Assembly (NCBI GenBank): GCA_023150875.1
Contig: JAKLKC010000062.1
Location: 1 to 37,408, forward strand
Reading direction: 5' to 3'
Source: Myxococcota bacterium
Lineage (GTDB): Bacteria > Myxococcota_A > UBA796 > UBA9615 > JAKLKC01
Length of the DNA: 37,408 bases
Shown: positions 8,646 through 16,898 of the stretch, piece by piece
How the letters are laid out: every line of letters begins with the position of its first letter
Numbering within the stretch: the first letter of the stretch is position 1
Notes under the pieces: model-generated
Told to the model about the DNA's origin: nothing
Databases searched by the model: none
What the model saw: the letters and a program-made list of their open reading frames with translations, nothing else
Program-made: the position numbers and the translations under genes

Positions 8646-11600
8646 AGGCGAAGAGGCTGTCCCGCGAGGCCCAGCTCCACGCCGACTGGCTGGGCATGCT
8701 CCAGCCCGAGGGGCTGGTGGTGTCGGTGCCGGTGCTGGAGGAGGCCGGCGCCTACGTCCAGCAGCCCCTGGAGGTCCAGCGGCGCCTCCGCGCCCTCTGT
8801 CCCGAGGGGGTCCTGGCGGACCCCGGGGCGATGCTTCGCCTGCTCCGCGACGTCCTGGGATGGCCCGAGGCGACGCTGCTCCGCGAGGGCGAGGTCCTGG
8901 ACCGCCTGACCTTCGATCACCCGGACCTCGGCGCCACCCTGCGCCCCGACGCCGTCCTGGTGGACCCCTCGGGGGCCCCCCTCGTCGCGGTGAGGTGGAG
9001 CCCCGGGGACATGGACCGGCCGGCGGCGGACCACCGCTGGCCGGCGAGCCCCGAGGAGCGCTTCGAGCGCCTGCTCACCGAGTCCCAGCCCGAGCCCGGC
9101 CAGGGGCTCGCCGTCGGGGTTCACTGCGATCCCGACACCGTCCGCCTGGTCTACGCCCCCCGGGGCGAGGCCCCGGGCACCCTCAGCTTCCCCGTCGAGG
9201 CGATGGTCGCCGCCGACGGCCGGATCCTGGTGGACGCCCTGGTGATGCTGCTGGGCCGGGCCCGCCTCCTCACCTCCCCCTCGGACCAGCGCCTCGTCCC
9301 CCTGCTGAGGCGCTCCCGCCAGCGCCAGGACGAGGTGACCGAGGCCCTGGCGGGTCAGGTCCAGGAGGCCCTCCAGATCCTGCTCCGCGGCTTCGACACC
9401 GCCCACGACCGCTCGGGGGGGGCCCTGTTCCGCGGCCTCGACGACGGCGACGACGACGGCGAGGGGCGGGCGGCGCTCCAGGCCGGGCTCACCACCGTCC
9501 TGCTGCGCCTGGTCTTCCTGCTGTACGCCGAGGACCGCGCCCTGATGCCGGTCGAGAGCGAGCTGTACCAGAACCATTACTCCGTCGCCGGCCTCGCCGA
9601 CCGCCTCCAGCGGGACCGCCTGCTCCAGCCCCAGGCGATGGACCGCCGCTTCGGCGCCTGGTCCCGGCTGCTGGCCCTCTTCCGCCTCGTCTTCGAGGGG
9701 GCCCGCCACGGCGATCTCTTCCTGCCCCCCCGCCAGGGCGATCTCTTCCACCCGGGCCGCTTCCCCTTCCTGGAGGGCAGGCCCCCGGGCTCCACGGACT
9801 GGAGGAACGACCCCGGCCGGGTGCCTCCTTTGGACGACGACACCGTCGGGGCGGTCCTGGACCGCCTGGTGACCCTGGACGGCCAGCGGATCTCGTACCG
9901 GAACCTGGACGTGGAGCAGATCGGCTCGGTGTACGAGGCGCTGATGGGCTTCAGCCTGCGCCGGGCCCGGGGCCAGGCGGTGGTGCTGCGCCCGGGGGAC
10001 CGCGTCCTGGAGCTGTGGGAGGCGCTGGAGGGGGACGATCCGGTGCGGGCCGTCGCCGCGGTCGCGGGCCTGAAGCCGGCCGAGGTGGCGAGGCGGGCGC
10101 CGGACCTGGCGTCCTTCACCCCCACCGGGGACGACGGGGCCGACACCGAAGCCCTGCTCCGCGCCCTGCGCCCCCTGCTGGCGGACCGCCCGCCGCTGCG
10201 GGCCGGGCAGCACTACCTCCAGCCCGGGGACGACCGGCGGCGGAGCGGCTCCCACTACACCCCCCGCACCCTCACCGAGCCCATCGTGGAGCGCACCCTG
10301 GGGCCGGTGCTGGACCGGGACGGCCCGCCCACCCCCGAGGCGGTGCTGGCGATGCGGATCTGCGACCCCGCCATGGGCTCGGGGGCCTTCCTGGCGGCGG
10401 CGTGCCGATACCTCGCCCGGCGCCTGGTGGAGGCGTGGGCGCGCACCGACACCCTGCCCCCCGAGGCGCGGCACCGGGATCCCCTGGTCCACGCCCAGCG
10501 CCTGGTGGCGGAGCGGTGCCTGTACGGGGTGGACAAGAACCCCTTCGCGGTGCAGCTCGCCCGCCTGTCCCTGTGGCTGGTGACCCTGGACCGGAACCTG
10601 CCCTTCACCTTCGTGGACCACGCCCTGCGGGAAGGGGACGCGGTGGTGGGCCTGGACGTGAACCAGATCGGGGCGTTCGCGTTCCACGGGGAGCAGCAGA
10701 AGGGCCAGCTCTCCCTCTTCGCGTGGCGGATGATCCGCAAGGCGATGCAGTCGGCAGCGCGGATCCGCGAGCGCCTCCACGGCCCCGAGGCCCCCACCTT
10801 CACCACCAAGAAGATGCTCGCCGACGATGCCGCGGACGACGTGGCGAAGGAGCGGGCCATGGGGGACCTGCTGATCGCCTGCGCCTGGGCGGGGGGGACG
10901 GCGAAGGAGCTGCGGCAGCGGCTCCAGCGGGTCGGAGACCGGGTGCGGGACTGGTACTTCGCCGATGGGGGCGTCCTGGAGCTGGACGGGGAGTGCCGGG
11001 AGCTGCGGGACGCCCTGCCGATGAGGCCCTTCCACTGGCCGCTGGAGTTCCCCGAGGTCTTCGACCGGAAGGAGCCGGGGTTCGACGCGGTGGTGGGGAA
11101 CCCGCCGTTCGCGGGGAAGAACACCATCCTGGCGGCGAACGGGGACCGGTACATCGAGGTCCTGAAGGCGCTCCACCCCCACGCCCACGGCAACTCCGAT
11201 CTCGTGGCCCACTTCTTCCTGCGGGCCCGGGGGATCCTGCGTCCGGGCGGCTGTTTCGGTCTGGTGGCGACCAACACCATCAACCAGGGGGACACCCGGG
11301 CGACGGGGTTGCAGCACCTCGTGGAGAACGGGGTGGCGCTGTACGACGTGCGCCCCGACGAGCCGTGGCCGGTGGCGGGGGCGGCGGTGGTGGTGACGAC
11401 GGTGGGGGGATGTGTCGGACCCTGGGCGGGGGTGAAACGGATCGGGGGCGCGGTGGTACGAGACATCAATTCGGCGCTCACCGATGGGGGCGAGGACGCC
11501 GATCCGGTGCGACTGGAGGCGAACGCAGATCGCAGCTTCGTGGGCTCCTATGTCCTCGGCATGGGGTTCGTGCTCACTCCCGAGGCGGCCGAGGCCCTGG

Positions 11601-12415
11601 GGGCGGCTGACGTCCGCAACCGGGAGATCATCAAGCCCTACATCGGGGGAGAGGAGCTGAACTCCAGCCCGACGCTGTCGCATCAACGATACGTGATCGA
11701 CTTCGGAGACCGTACACTGGGGGAGGCGGAGGAGTGGCCGGAGTTGATCGAGATCGTGAGGAGGAAGGTCAAGCCGGAGCGGGATGCGCTCAAGGACAAC
11801 CCCGATGGCCGTCGTCGAAAGCAGCAGTGGTGGCAGTTCGGTCGTCGTACGCCTGCCCTGGAGGCTGCGCTGTCTCAGCTTCCGCGGTGTCTCGCCAACT
11901 CCCAGGTCAGCAAGCACATCCTCTTTGCCTTCCAGCCCACCGACCGCGTATTCGCCCACACGCTCAACGTCTTCCCCTTCGACGACCCCTACCACTTCGC
12001 CCTCCTCCAGTCCCGGGTCCACGAGCCCTGGGCCCTTACGATGGGCTCGTCACTGGAGACTCGTCCCCGCTACACCCCCTCCCGCTGCTTCGAGACCTTC
12101 CCCTTCCCCCGCCCCGCCGAGGCGCAGCGGGTGGCGGTCGCCGCCGCGGGCGAGGCCCTCTACGAGGCCCGCTCCCGGTTGATGCTCAAGAACCGGGAGG
12201 GCATGACCCGGATCTGGAACCGCCTGCGCGACCCCGACGAGCGCGACCCCGACGTCCTGGAGCTGCGCCGGCTGCGGGACGCCATGGACCGGGCCGTCCT
12301 CGAGGCATACGGCTGGACCGACCTCGCTCCCGACGACCGCGAGGCCATCGTCGCCCGCCTCCGCAAGCTCAACGCCGCCCGCGCCGCCGAGGAGGCGGCG
12401 GGGGCAGCGATGTAG
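8642..12415 (+). CDS. drmMI: DrmMI, adenine-specific DNA methyltransferase of class 1 DISARM
   Basis: A 1,257-residue Eco57I-like N6-adenine methyltransferase with a long N-terminal region. SAM-binding motif I is DPAMGSGAFLAA (Asp575) and the catalytic motif IV is NPPF (Asn820-Phe823) in VVGNPPFAGKNTI. RRSGSHYTPRTLTEPIV precedes motif I, as in type IIG/III-like enzymes. A C-terminal specificity-like region contains FETFPFPRP and LRRLRDAMDRAVLEAYGW. It would mark self DNA so that the DISARM effector complex spares it. Translation is coupled to drmD by ATGA. The TAG stop (12413-12415) lies inside the GTAG head of a REP element, so the REP insertion may have set or slightly altered the C-terminus. 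The last residues (AARAAEEAAGAAM) are low complexity. Confidence 0.93.
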   Translation: MKAKRLSREAQLHADWLGMLQPEGLVVSVPVLEEAGAYVQQPLEVQRRLRALCPEGVLADPGAMLRLLRDVLGWPEATLLREGEVLDRLTFDHPDLGATLRPDAVLVDPSGAPLVAVRWSPGDMDRPAADHRWPASPEERFERLLTESQPEPGQGLAVGVHCDPDTVRLVYAPRGEAPGTLSFPVEAMVAADGRILVDALVMLLGRARLLTSPSDQRLVPLLRRSRQRQDEVTEALAGQVQEALQILLRGFDTAHDRSGGALFRGLDDGDDDGEGRAALQAGLTTVLLRLVFLLYAEDRALMPVESELYQNHYSVAGLADRLQRDRLLQPQAMDRRFGAWSRLLALFRLVFEGARHGDLFLPPRQGDLFHPGRFPFLEGRPPGSTDWRNDPGRVPPLDDDTVGAVLDRLVTLDGQRISYRNLDVEQIGSVYEALMGFSLRRARGQAVVLRPGDRVLELWEALEGDDPVRAVAAVAGLKPAEVARRAPDLASFTPTGDDGADTEALLRALRPLLADRPPLRAGQHYLQPGDDRRRSGSHYTPRTLTEPIVERTLGPVLDRDGPPTPEAVLAMRICDPAMGSGAFLAAACRYLARRLVEAWARTDTLPPEARHRDPLVHAQRLVAERCLYGVDKNPFAVQLARLSLWLVTLDRNLPFTFVDHALREGDAVVGLDVNQIGAFAFHGEQQKGQLSLFAWRMIRKAMQSAARIRERLHGPEAPTFTTKKMLADDAADDVAKERAMGDLLIACAWAGGTAKELRQRLQRVGDRVRDWYFADGGVLELDGECRELRDALPMRPFHWPLEFPEVFDRKEPGFDAVVGNPPFAGKNTILAANGDRYIEVLKALHPHAHGNSDLVAHFFLRARGILRPGGCFGLVATNTINQGDTRATGLQHLVENGVALYDVRPDEPWPVAGAAVVVTTVGGCVGPWAGVKRIGGAVVRDINSALTDGGEDADPVRLEANADRSFVGSYVLGMGFVLTPEAAEALGAADVRNREIIKPYIGGEELNSSPTLSHQRYVIDFGDRTLGEAEEWPELIEIVRRKVKPERDALKDNPDGRRRKQQWWQFGRRTPALEAALSQLPRCLANSQVSKHILFAFQPTDRVFAHTLNVFPFDDPYHFALLQSRVHEPWALTMGSSLETRPRYTPSRCFETFPFPRPAEAQRVAVAAAGEALYEARSRLMLKNREGMTRIWNRLRDPDERDPDVLELRRLRDAMDRAVLEAYGWTDLAPDDREAIVARLRKLNAARAAEEAAGAAM

Positions 12416-12461
12416 GGCGGGGGCTCGCCCCACCCGGTAGGGCGGGGGCTCGTCCCCCGCC
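12412..12461. repeat. Two tandem REP hairpins upstream of the REP transposase
   Basis: Two direct REP units (12412-12434 and 12437-12461) each start with GTAG and continue into a GC hairpin. The second has stem GGCGGGGG / CCCCCGCC around loop CTCGT; the first is degenerate on its 3' arm. The TAG of the first unit is the drmMI stop codon. The units match those downstream of the transposase except for a CTCGT rather than CTTGT loop. Confidence 0.88.
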
Positions 12462-12503
12462 GCGTCTGCCCGGCCCCTCGTCACGTGCGGAGAATCGACA
12501 CAG

Positions 12504-13025
12504 ATGACGAACGCCCTTCCCCGTCGCCGCCACATCCGCCTGCCGAGATCGGCCTACGCCGAACCCAATGCCGTGTGCTCGGTGACAATCGCCGTCAAGA
12601 GGCGAGCGCGCGTGTTCTCCGACCCCAGTATTGCAGCCGCTGCCGTCTCGGCGCTCCGCGAGCACGCCGCGCGGAGGGAAGTACCCATTTACGCCTACTG
12701 CGTGATGCCTGATCACGTTCACCTCGTGCTCGGGCCTTCGCCGACGTGTGACATCGTGACTTTCGTCGGTGAGTTCAAGAACCTCGCTCAGCGCGCGGCG
12801 TGGCTACTGGGGGTCTCTGGCGCGTTCTGGCAAGCTGGCTTCTGGGACCACTTCCTGCGTCACGAGGAGCGGCTCGGGACCGTTGTGGACTACGTACTGA
12901 GCAATCCGGTTCGGAGCGGGCTGGTCCAGCGATGGTCGGACTACCGGTTCTGCGGGTCGCCGTCGTTCGATGGCGGAGGTGCCACGGCGGGGGTCTCCGG
13001 CGCGGAAGATGTGAGTCCTCCGTAG
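12504..13025 (+). CDS. REP-associated tyrosine transposase (TnpA_REP, HUH/Y1 family)
   Basis: A 173-residue IS200/IS605-related Y1 transposase of the REP-associated (RAYT) type. The HUH motif is HVH in YCVMPDHVHLVLGPS (about residues 69-75), and the catalytic Tyr is in VVDYVLSNPVRSGLV (about residue 130). FWQAGFWDHFLRHEERL is a family block. RAYTs recognise and cleave REP hairpins at the conserved GTAG tetranucleotide. Here REP units with that head lie immediately on both sides, so enzyme and substrate are together. ATG 12504 has GGAG about 11 nt upstream. The TAG stop is itself part of the first downstream REP. The gene's composition is slightly less GC-extreme than the DISARM genes around it, consistent with a separate origin. 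Confidence 0.93.
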   Translation: MTNALPRRRHIRLPRSAYAEPNAVCSVTIAVKRRARVFSDPSIAAAAVSALREHAARREVPIYAYCVMPDHVHLVLGPSPTCDIVTFVGEFKNLAQRAAWLLGVSGAFWQAGFWDHFLRHEERLGTVVDYVLSNPVRSGLVQRWSDYRFCGSPSFDGGGATAGVSGAEDVSPP

Positions 13026-13305
13026 GGCGGGGGCTTGTCCCCTGCCGGACCATCAAGAAGGTGGGAGTCCTCCGTAGGGCGGGGGCTTGTCCCCCGCCGG
13101 ACCATCAAGAAGGTGGGAGTCCTCCGCCGGACCATCCAAGAAGGTGTGAGTCCTCCGTAGGGCGGGGGCTTGTCCCCCGCCGGACCATCGCACGGCGGGG
13201 GACAAGCCCCCACCCTACCGATCAAGGACCACCGAACGCCGGGCGACAAGCCCCAGCCCTACCGATCAAGGACCACCGAACGCCGGGGGACAAGCCCCGC
13301 CCTAC
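13022..13305. repeat. REP/BIME array: three direct plus three inverted GTAG hairpins
   Basis: Direct units at 13022-13046, 13074-13098 and 13157-13181 start with GTAG and form an 8-bp stem GGCGGGGG / CCCCCGCC with loop CTTGT (the first has one stem mismatch). Inverted units at 13194-13218, 13238-13262 and 13282-13305 end in CTAC. Direct units are separated by a repeated spacer (GGACCATCAAGAAGG...), and a partial extra spacer sits at 13126-13156. Inverted units are separated by CGATCAAGGACCACCGAAC. The two halves are mutually complementary and could form a large cruciform. This accounts for most of the 456-bp gap between the transposase and drmA. Confidence 0.92.
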
Positions 13306-13450
13306 CGATCAAAGGGAGCAATGGAACGGCCCGTTCGCTATCGGCCCTGCAGGAGTGTCGGCATGAAAGTCAACTGCCCGCGGGCGGAGCCCGAGGGCGC
13401 GATCCTCACCGCGGCGCTCCGGCCACTCGTCGGCGCCCGCCTCCTCCCGG

Positions 13451-13456
13451 TACAAT
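13451..13456 (+). promoter_or_regulatory. Possible -10 element upstream of drmA
   Basis: TACAAT (5 of 6 to the sigma70 -10 consensus) stands in otherwise GC-rich DNA, 25 bp before the drmA ATG and after the REP array. No convincing -35 hexamer was found, so an independent drmABC promoter is only a suggestion. Confidence 0.3.
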
Positions 13457-13470
13457 CCCCGACTCGCCCG

Positions 13471-13475
13471 GGAGG
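13471..13475 (+). promoter_or_regulatory. Ribosome binding site deciding the drmA start
   Basis: GGAGG lies 6 nt before ATG 13482. The open frame continues about 300 bp further upstream only because it reads through the REP array; those residues are not part of DrmA. Confidence 0.75.
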
Positions 13476-13481
13476 CCCTCC

Positions 13482-16400
13482 ATGTCGTCGACCCCCACCC
13501 GCCTGGAAGTCCGGGACCACCTGGTCCAGGCCCTGGCCTACGACCTCGTGGGGCCGATGCGCGAGGACGAGCTGCTCCCCCAGCGACCGACCCGCTGGTA
13601 CCTCACCGGATTCCTCGTCCCCCGGACCGCCCCCGAGGAGCAGAAGTACGACCCCCTGGCCGACGAGGACCTGGGGGGAGGGCTGCCCGGGGACGCCGAC
13701 GACGACCACGAGGAGGCGAGGGCGCCGGCGGCGCGGGTCTTCTTCCCCTCGTCCCTCGGCCTCTCCGTCATCGTCCCCGAGGGCGCGAGGTCCCTGACCG
13801 TCACCGCCCGCTGGGGCGAGTACGCCCGCCTGCCCGCGGACGAGAGCGAGACCCTGCGCGCCGCGCTGGAGGAGGAGTGGGGACAGGAGGCGGCGGAGCC
13901 CGAGCCCGGCGATCCCGACGGGCCCCTGCCCACCGACGGCGGCGGCCCGCGGATCCCCCGCCTGTGGAGGCGGGAAGGACGGATCTCGGAGCCCCTCTCC
14001 GTCGAGCTGCACGACCGCACCCACAAGCTGCCCGGCGGCGAGGACCTGCGCGTCGTCGTGCGGGTGCGCCCCGCGAGCGCCCCCGGCCTGCCCGCGGGAG
14101 CCCGGGTGGTCTCGGTGTTCCTGGTGAACGAGCGGGTCCCCGTGGAGGGTCCCGAGGGAGACGAGCGCTGCCTGTTCCAGGTCGGGCTGGAAGTGGGGTG
14201 CGACGCGGGCTTCCTCCCCCGCCCCGACGGCGTCCACGAGGGGTCCGACGACCCCGACCAGGCCCGCACCGATCTCCAGTACCGGGATCACGGGGAGTGG
14301 GCGGTGGGCCACGGCGTCGCCACCCGGGCCGAGGCCTTCGACGGGGGGCCTGTGCGTCGGCTCGCGACCACCTGGTTCCCCCAGGCCCGGATCTACCGGC
14401 TGAAGGCCGAGAGCGTCCCGGGCGTGCCCGTGGGGATGGGCGCCCTCGCCGCCCTGCCCGACGCCGGGGCCCTCACCGGGGCGATGGCTCCCCTGCTGGA
14501 TGCCTACGGGAGGTGGATCGCGGAGCGCCGGGCCGAGGTCGGCGGCCTCTCGCCCCACCGGAGGGAGACCGCCCTGGCCCTGATGGAGCGCGCCACCCAC
14601 GCCCTCTCCCGGATCCGGGAGGGCCTGGAACACCTCGCCGGGGATCCCCTGGCCTTCGAGGCCTTCCGGCTGACCAACCGGGCGATGGAGGCCTCGGCGG
14701 AGCGCGCCCGCCCGGGGGCCTACGGGCCCGATCGGCGCCCCGAGTGGCGCCTGTTCCAGCTCGCCTTCCTGCTGCTCAACGTCCCCAGCGTCGCCGATCC
14801 CCGCCACCCCGATCGGGGAGTCGTCGAGCTGCTCTTCTTCCCCACCGGCGGCGGCAAGACCGAGGCGTACTTCGGCGTCGCCGCCTTCGCCATGCTGCTG
14901 CGCCGCCTGCGCGGGCAAGGCACCCGCCACGGGGGAGCCGGGGTGACGGTGCTGCTGCGCTACACGCTGCGGCTGCTCACCCTCGACCAGCTCGGCCGCG
15001 CCGCGACCCTGACCTGCGCCCTGGAGAGGCTGCGGCGGGAGGATCCCGAGCGACTGGGGAGGCGCCGGTTCTCGGTGGGGCTGTGGGTGGGCCAGAGCGC
15101 GACCCCCAACAAGCTCGCCGACGCCGAGAGCCAGGTGCGGGCCCACAGGCTGAACCCCGCTGACCCCCGCAAGGCGCCGCCGGTGCCCCTGGTCGGCTGC
15201 CCGTGGTGCCAGACCCCCTTCGTCCCGGAGTCCTTCCAGGTCGAGAAGGACGGGAAGGTCCCGCGCCGCCTGAAGATCGGCTGCCCCTCCCTGGAGTGCG
15301 ACTTCGGGTTCAGTCGGAACGACGACGGCCTGCCCATCGTCGTCGTGGACGAGCAGATCTACCGCGAGCTGCCGGCGTTCCTGATCGCCACCGTCGACAA
15401 GTTCGCGCTGCTGCCCTGGAGGGGCGAGGCGGGGTCCCTGTTCGGCCGCGTGAAGGCGGTGGACCCGTGGGGCTTCTACGGCGCCGGTCAGACGGCGCCC
15501 TCGCGGGCGGAGAGGCTGCCCGACGGGATCGCCCCGCCCGAGCTGGTGATCCAGGACGAGCTGCACCTGATCACCGGCCCGCTGGGCACCATGGTCGGGC
15601 TCTACGAGACGGCGATCGGCCACCTGAGCCGCGGCGCCGACGGGGTGGGGCCGAAGATCGTGGCGTCGACGGCCACGGCCCGGAGGGCGCAGGAGCAGGT
15701 CCGGGCCCTGTTCGCCCGCTCCGCGGTCGAGCTGTTCCCGCCCCAGGGGATCGACCCCGACGTCACCTTCTTCGCCCGATCCGATCTCGCCGAAGAGAAG
15801 AGCCGCCTCTACGTGGGGATCGCCGCGCCCGGCCGGAGCATGAAGGCGGTGATGGTGAGGGTCTACTCGACGCTGCTGTCCGCGGCCTACCGCGACTGGT
15901 ACGGGCGCAGGCACGGCACCGACAACCCCGGCGACACGTACTGCACCCTCGTCGCCTACTTCAACACCCTCCGGGAGCTGGGCGGCGCCCAACGCCTCGT
16001 CCTGGAGGAGGTCGCCCCGCGCAGCCACCAGCTCGAGCGACGGCGGCCGGTGCAGGAGCGGACCAGCCCGTGGTTCCGAAACCGCCTGCTGGGCTTCGAC
16101 GTCCTGGAGCTGACCAGCCGGCAGAGCACGGACGCCATCCGCAAGGCCAAGGCGAAGCTGGAGGCGCCGTTCAGCAGCGACGCCGGCGGCAAGAACGACG
16201 TCCTGCTCGCCAGCTCCATGATCTCCGTCGGTGTCGACATCCCCCGCCTGGGCCTGATGGTGATGAACGGACAGCCCCGGACGGTGGCGGAGTACATCCA
16301 GGCGACCTCCCGGGTGGGGCGCGAGACGCCCGGGCTGGTGGTGACCCTGCACAACCTCTACCGGGCCCGGGACCGGTCCCACTTCGAGCGGTTCACCGCC

Positions 16401-16898
16401 TTCCACGAGGCCTTCTACCGCAAGGTGGAGGCGTCGTCGGTGACCCCGTTCTCGTCCCGGGCCATCGACCGGGGCCTCGCCGGGGTCGTCGTGGCCCTCG
16501 CCCGCCACGGCCGGGCGCGCCTCGCCCCCCCGCGGGGCGTCGAACACATCGACGACGAGCCGGGGATCGCCGCCGAGGTCGCCTCGGTCCTGGAGCAGCG
16601 GGTCGTCGCCCACCGCGCCCCGCCGGATCCCGATCTGGCGGCCCACGTGGGGCACCGGACCGAGACGCTGGCGGGGGAGTGGAGCGCCATCGCCTCGGCC
16701 CTCGCCGCGGCCTCGGTGCCGCTGGCCTACTCGCCGTGGGAGGGGCGGGACTCCACCACGCTGCTCCGCACCGCGGTCGATCCGCCCTCCGACAAGGACG
16801 AGCGCCTCGACCACTTCCGGGCCCCCACGTCCATGCGGGACGTGGAGCCCACGGTCCACTTCTGGTTGCCCGGCGGCGCCGCGGGGAGGGAAGAGTGA
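13482..16898 (+). CDS. drmA: DrmA, helicase-domain core subunit of DISARM
   Basis: A 1,138-residue DISARM core helicase. Walker A is FFPTGGGKTEAYFG (Lys459). The Walker B position reads VIQDELHLITGPLG (Asp692), the DELH variant typical of DrmA. A helicase C-terminal lobe contains SSMISVGVDIPRLGLMVM and AEYIQATSRVGRETPG (about residues 908-950). A four-Cys zinc-ribbon-like insertion lies between Walker A and DELH (CPWC at 573-576, then Cys601 and Cys606). The N-terminal 350 residues carry no recognised motif but are acidic. DrmA with DrmB forms the DNA-binding core complex of DISARM. ATG 13482 follows a strong GGAGG. The TGA stop overlaps the drmB GTG start by 4 nt (GTGA). It is separated from drmD-drmMI by the REPtron. 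Confidence 0.93.
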   Translation: MSSTPTRLEVRDHLVQALAYDLVGPMREDELLPQRPTRWYLTGFLVPRTAPEEQKYDPLADEDLGGGLPGDADDDHEEARAPAARVFFPSSLGLSVIVPEGARSLTVTARWGEYARLPADESETLRAALEEEWGQEAAEPEPGDPDGPLPTDGGGPRIPRLWRREGRISEPLSVELHDRTHKLPGGEDLRVVVRVRPASAPGLPAGARVVSVFLVNERVPVEGPEGDERCLFQVGLEVGCDAGFLPRPDGVHEGSDDPDQARTDLQYRDHGEWAVGHGVATRAEAFDGGPVRRLATTWFPQARIYRLKAESVPGVPVGMGALAALPDAGALTGAMAPLLDAYGRWIAERRAEVGGLSPHRRETALALMERATHALSRIREGLEHLAGDPLAFEAFRLTNRAMEASAERARPGAYGPDRRPEWRLFQLAFLLLNVPSVADPRHPDRGVVELLFFPTGGGKTEAYFGVAAFAMLLRRLRGQGTRHGGAGVTVLLRYTLRLLTLDQLGRAATLTCALERLRREDPERLGRRRFSVGLWVGQSATPNKLADAESQVRAHRLNPADPRKAPPVPLVGCPWCQTPFVPESFQVEKDGKVPRRLKIGCPSLECDFGFSRNDDGLPIVVVDEQIYRELPAFLIATVDKFALLPWRGEAGSLFGRVKAVDPWGFYGAGQTAPSRAERLPDGIAPPELVIQDELHLITGPLGTMVGLYETAIGHLSRGADGVGPKIVASTATARRAQEQVRALFARSAVELFPPQGIDPDVTFFARSDLAEEKSRLYVGIAAPGRSMKAVMVRVYSTLLSAAYRDWYGRRHGTDNPGDTYCTLVAYFNTLRELGGAQRLVLEEVAPRSHQLERRRPVQERTSPWFRNRLLGFDVLELTSRQSTDAIRKAKAKLEAPFSSDAGGKNDVLLASSMISVGVDIPRLGLMVMNGQPRTVAEYIQATSRVGRETPGLVVTLHNLYRARDRSHFERFTAFHEAFYRKVEASSVTPFSSRAIDRGLAGVVVALARHGRARLAPPRGVEHIDDEPGIAAEVASVLEQRVVAHRAPPDPDLAAHVGHRTETLAGEWSAIASALAAASVPLAYSPWEGRDSTTLLRTAVDPPSDKDERLDHFRAPTSMRDVEPTVHFWLPGGAAGREE

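Noticed and set aside
8573-12022. Very long open frame on the minus strand opposite drmMI (also 13338-16859 opposite drmA and 18649-21978 opposite drmB/drmC and the FG-GAP gene)
   Set aside because: Antisense frames stay open by chance in DNA of this GC content. They are rich in His, Gly, Arg and Pro, show no domain, and the plus-strand frames carry clear family motifs.
12941-13249. Minus-strand ORF with repeated GDKPPPYGG peptides
   Set aside because: It is translation of the REP array itself; such peptides are a known artefact of annotating REP repeats.
13170-13481. N-terminal extension of drmA through the REP region
   Set aside because: The residues come from repeat DNA, and a strong RBS sits directly before ATG 13482.
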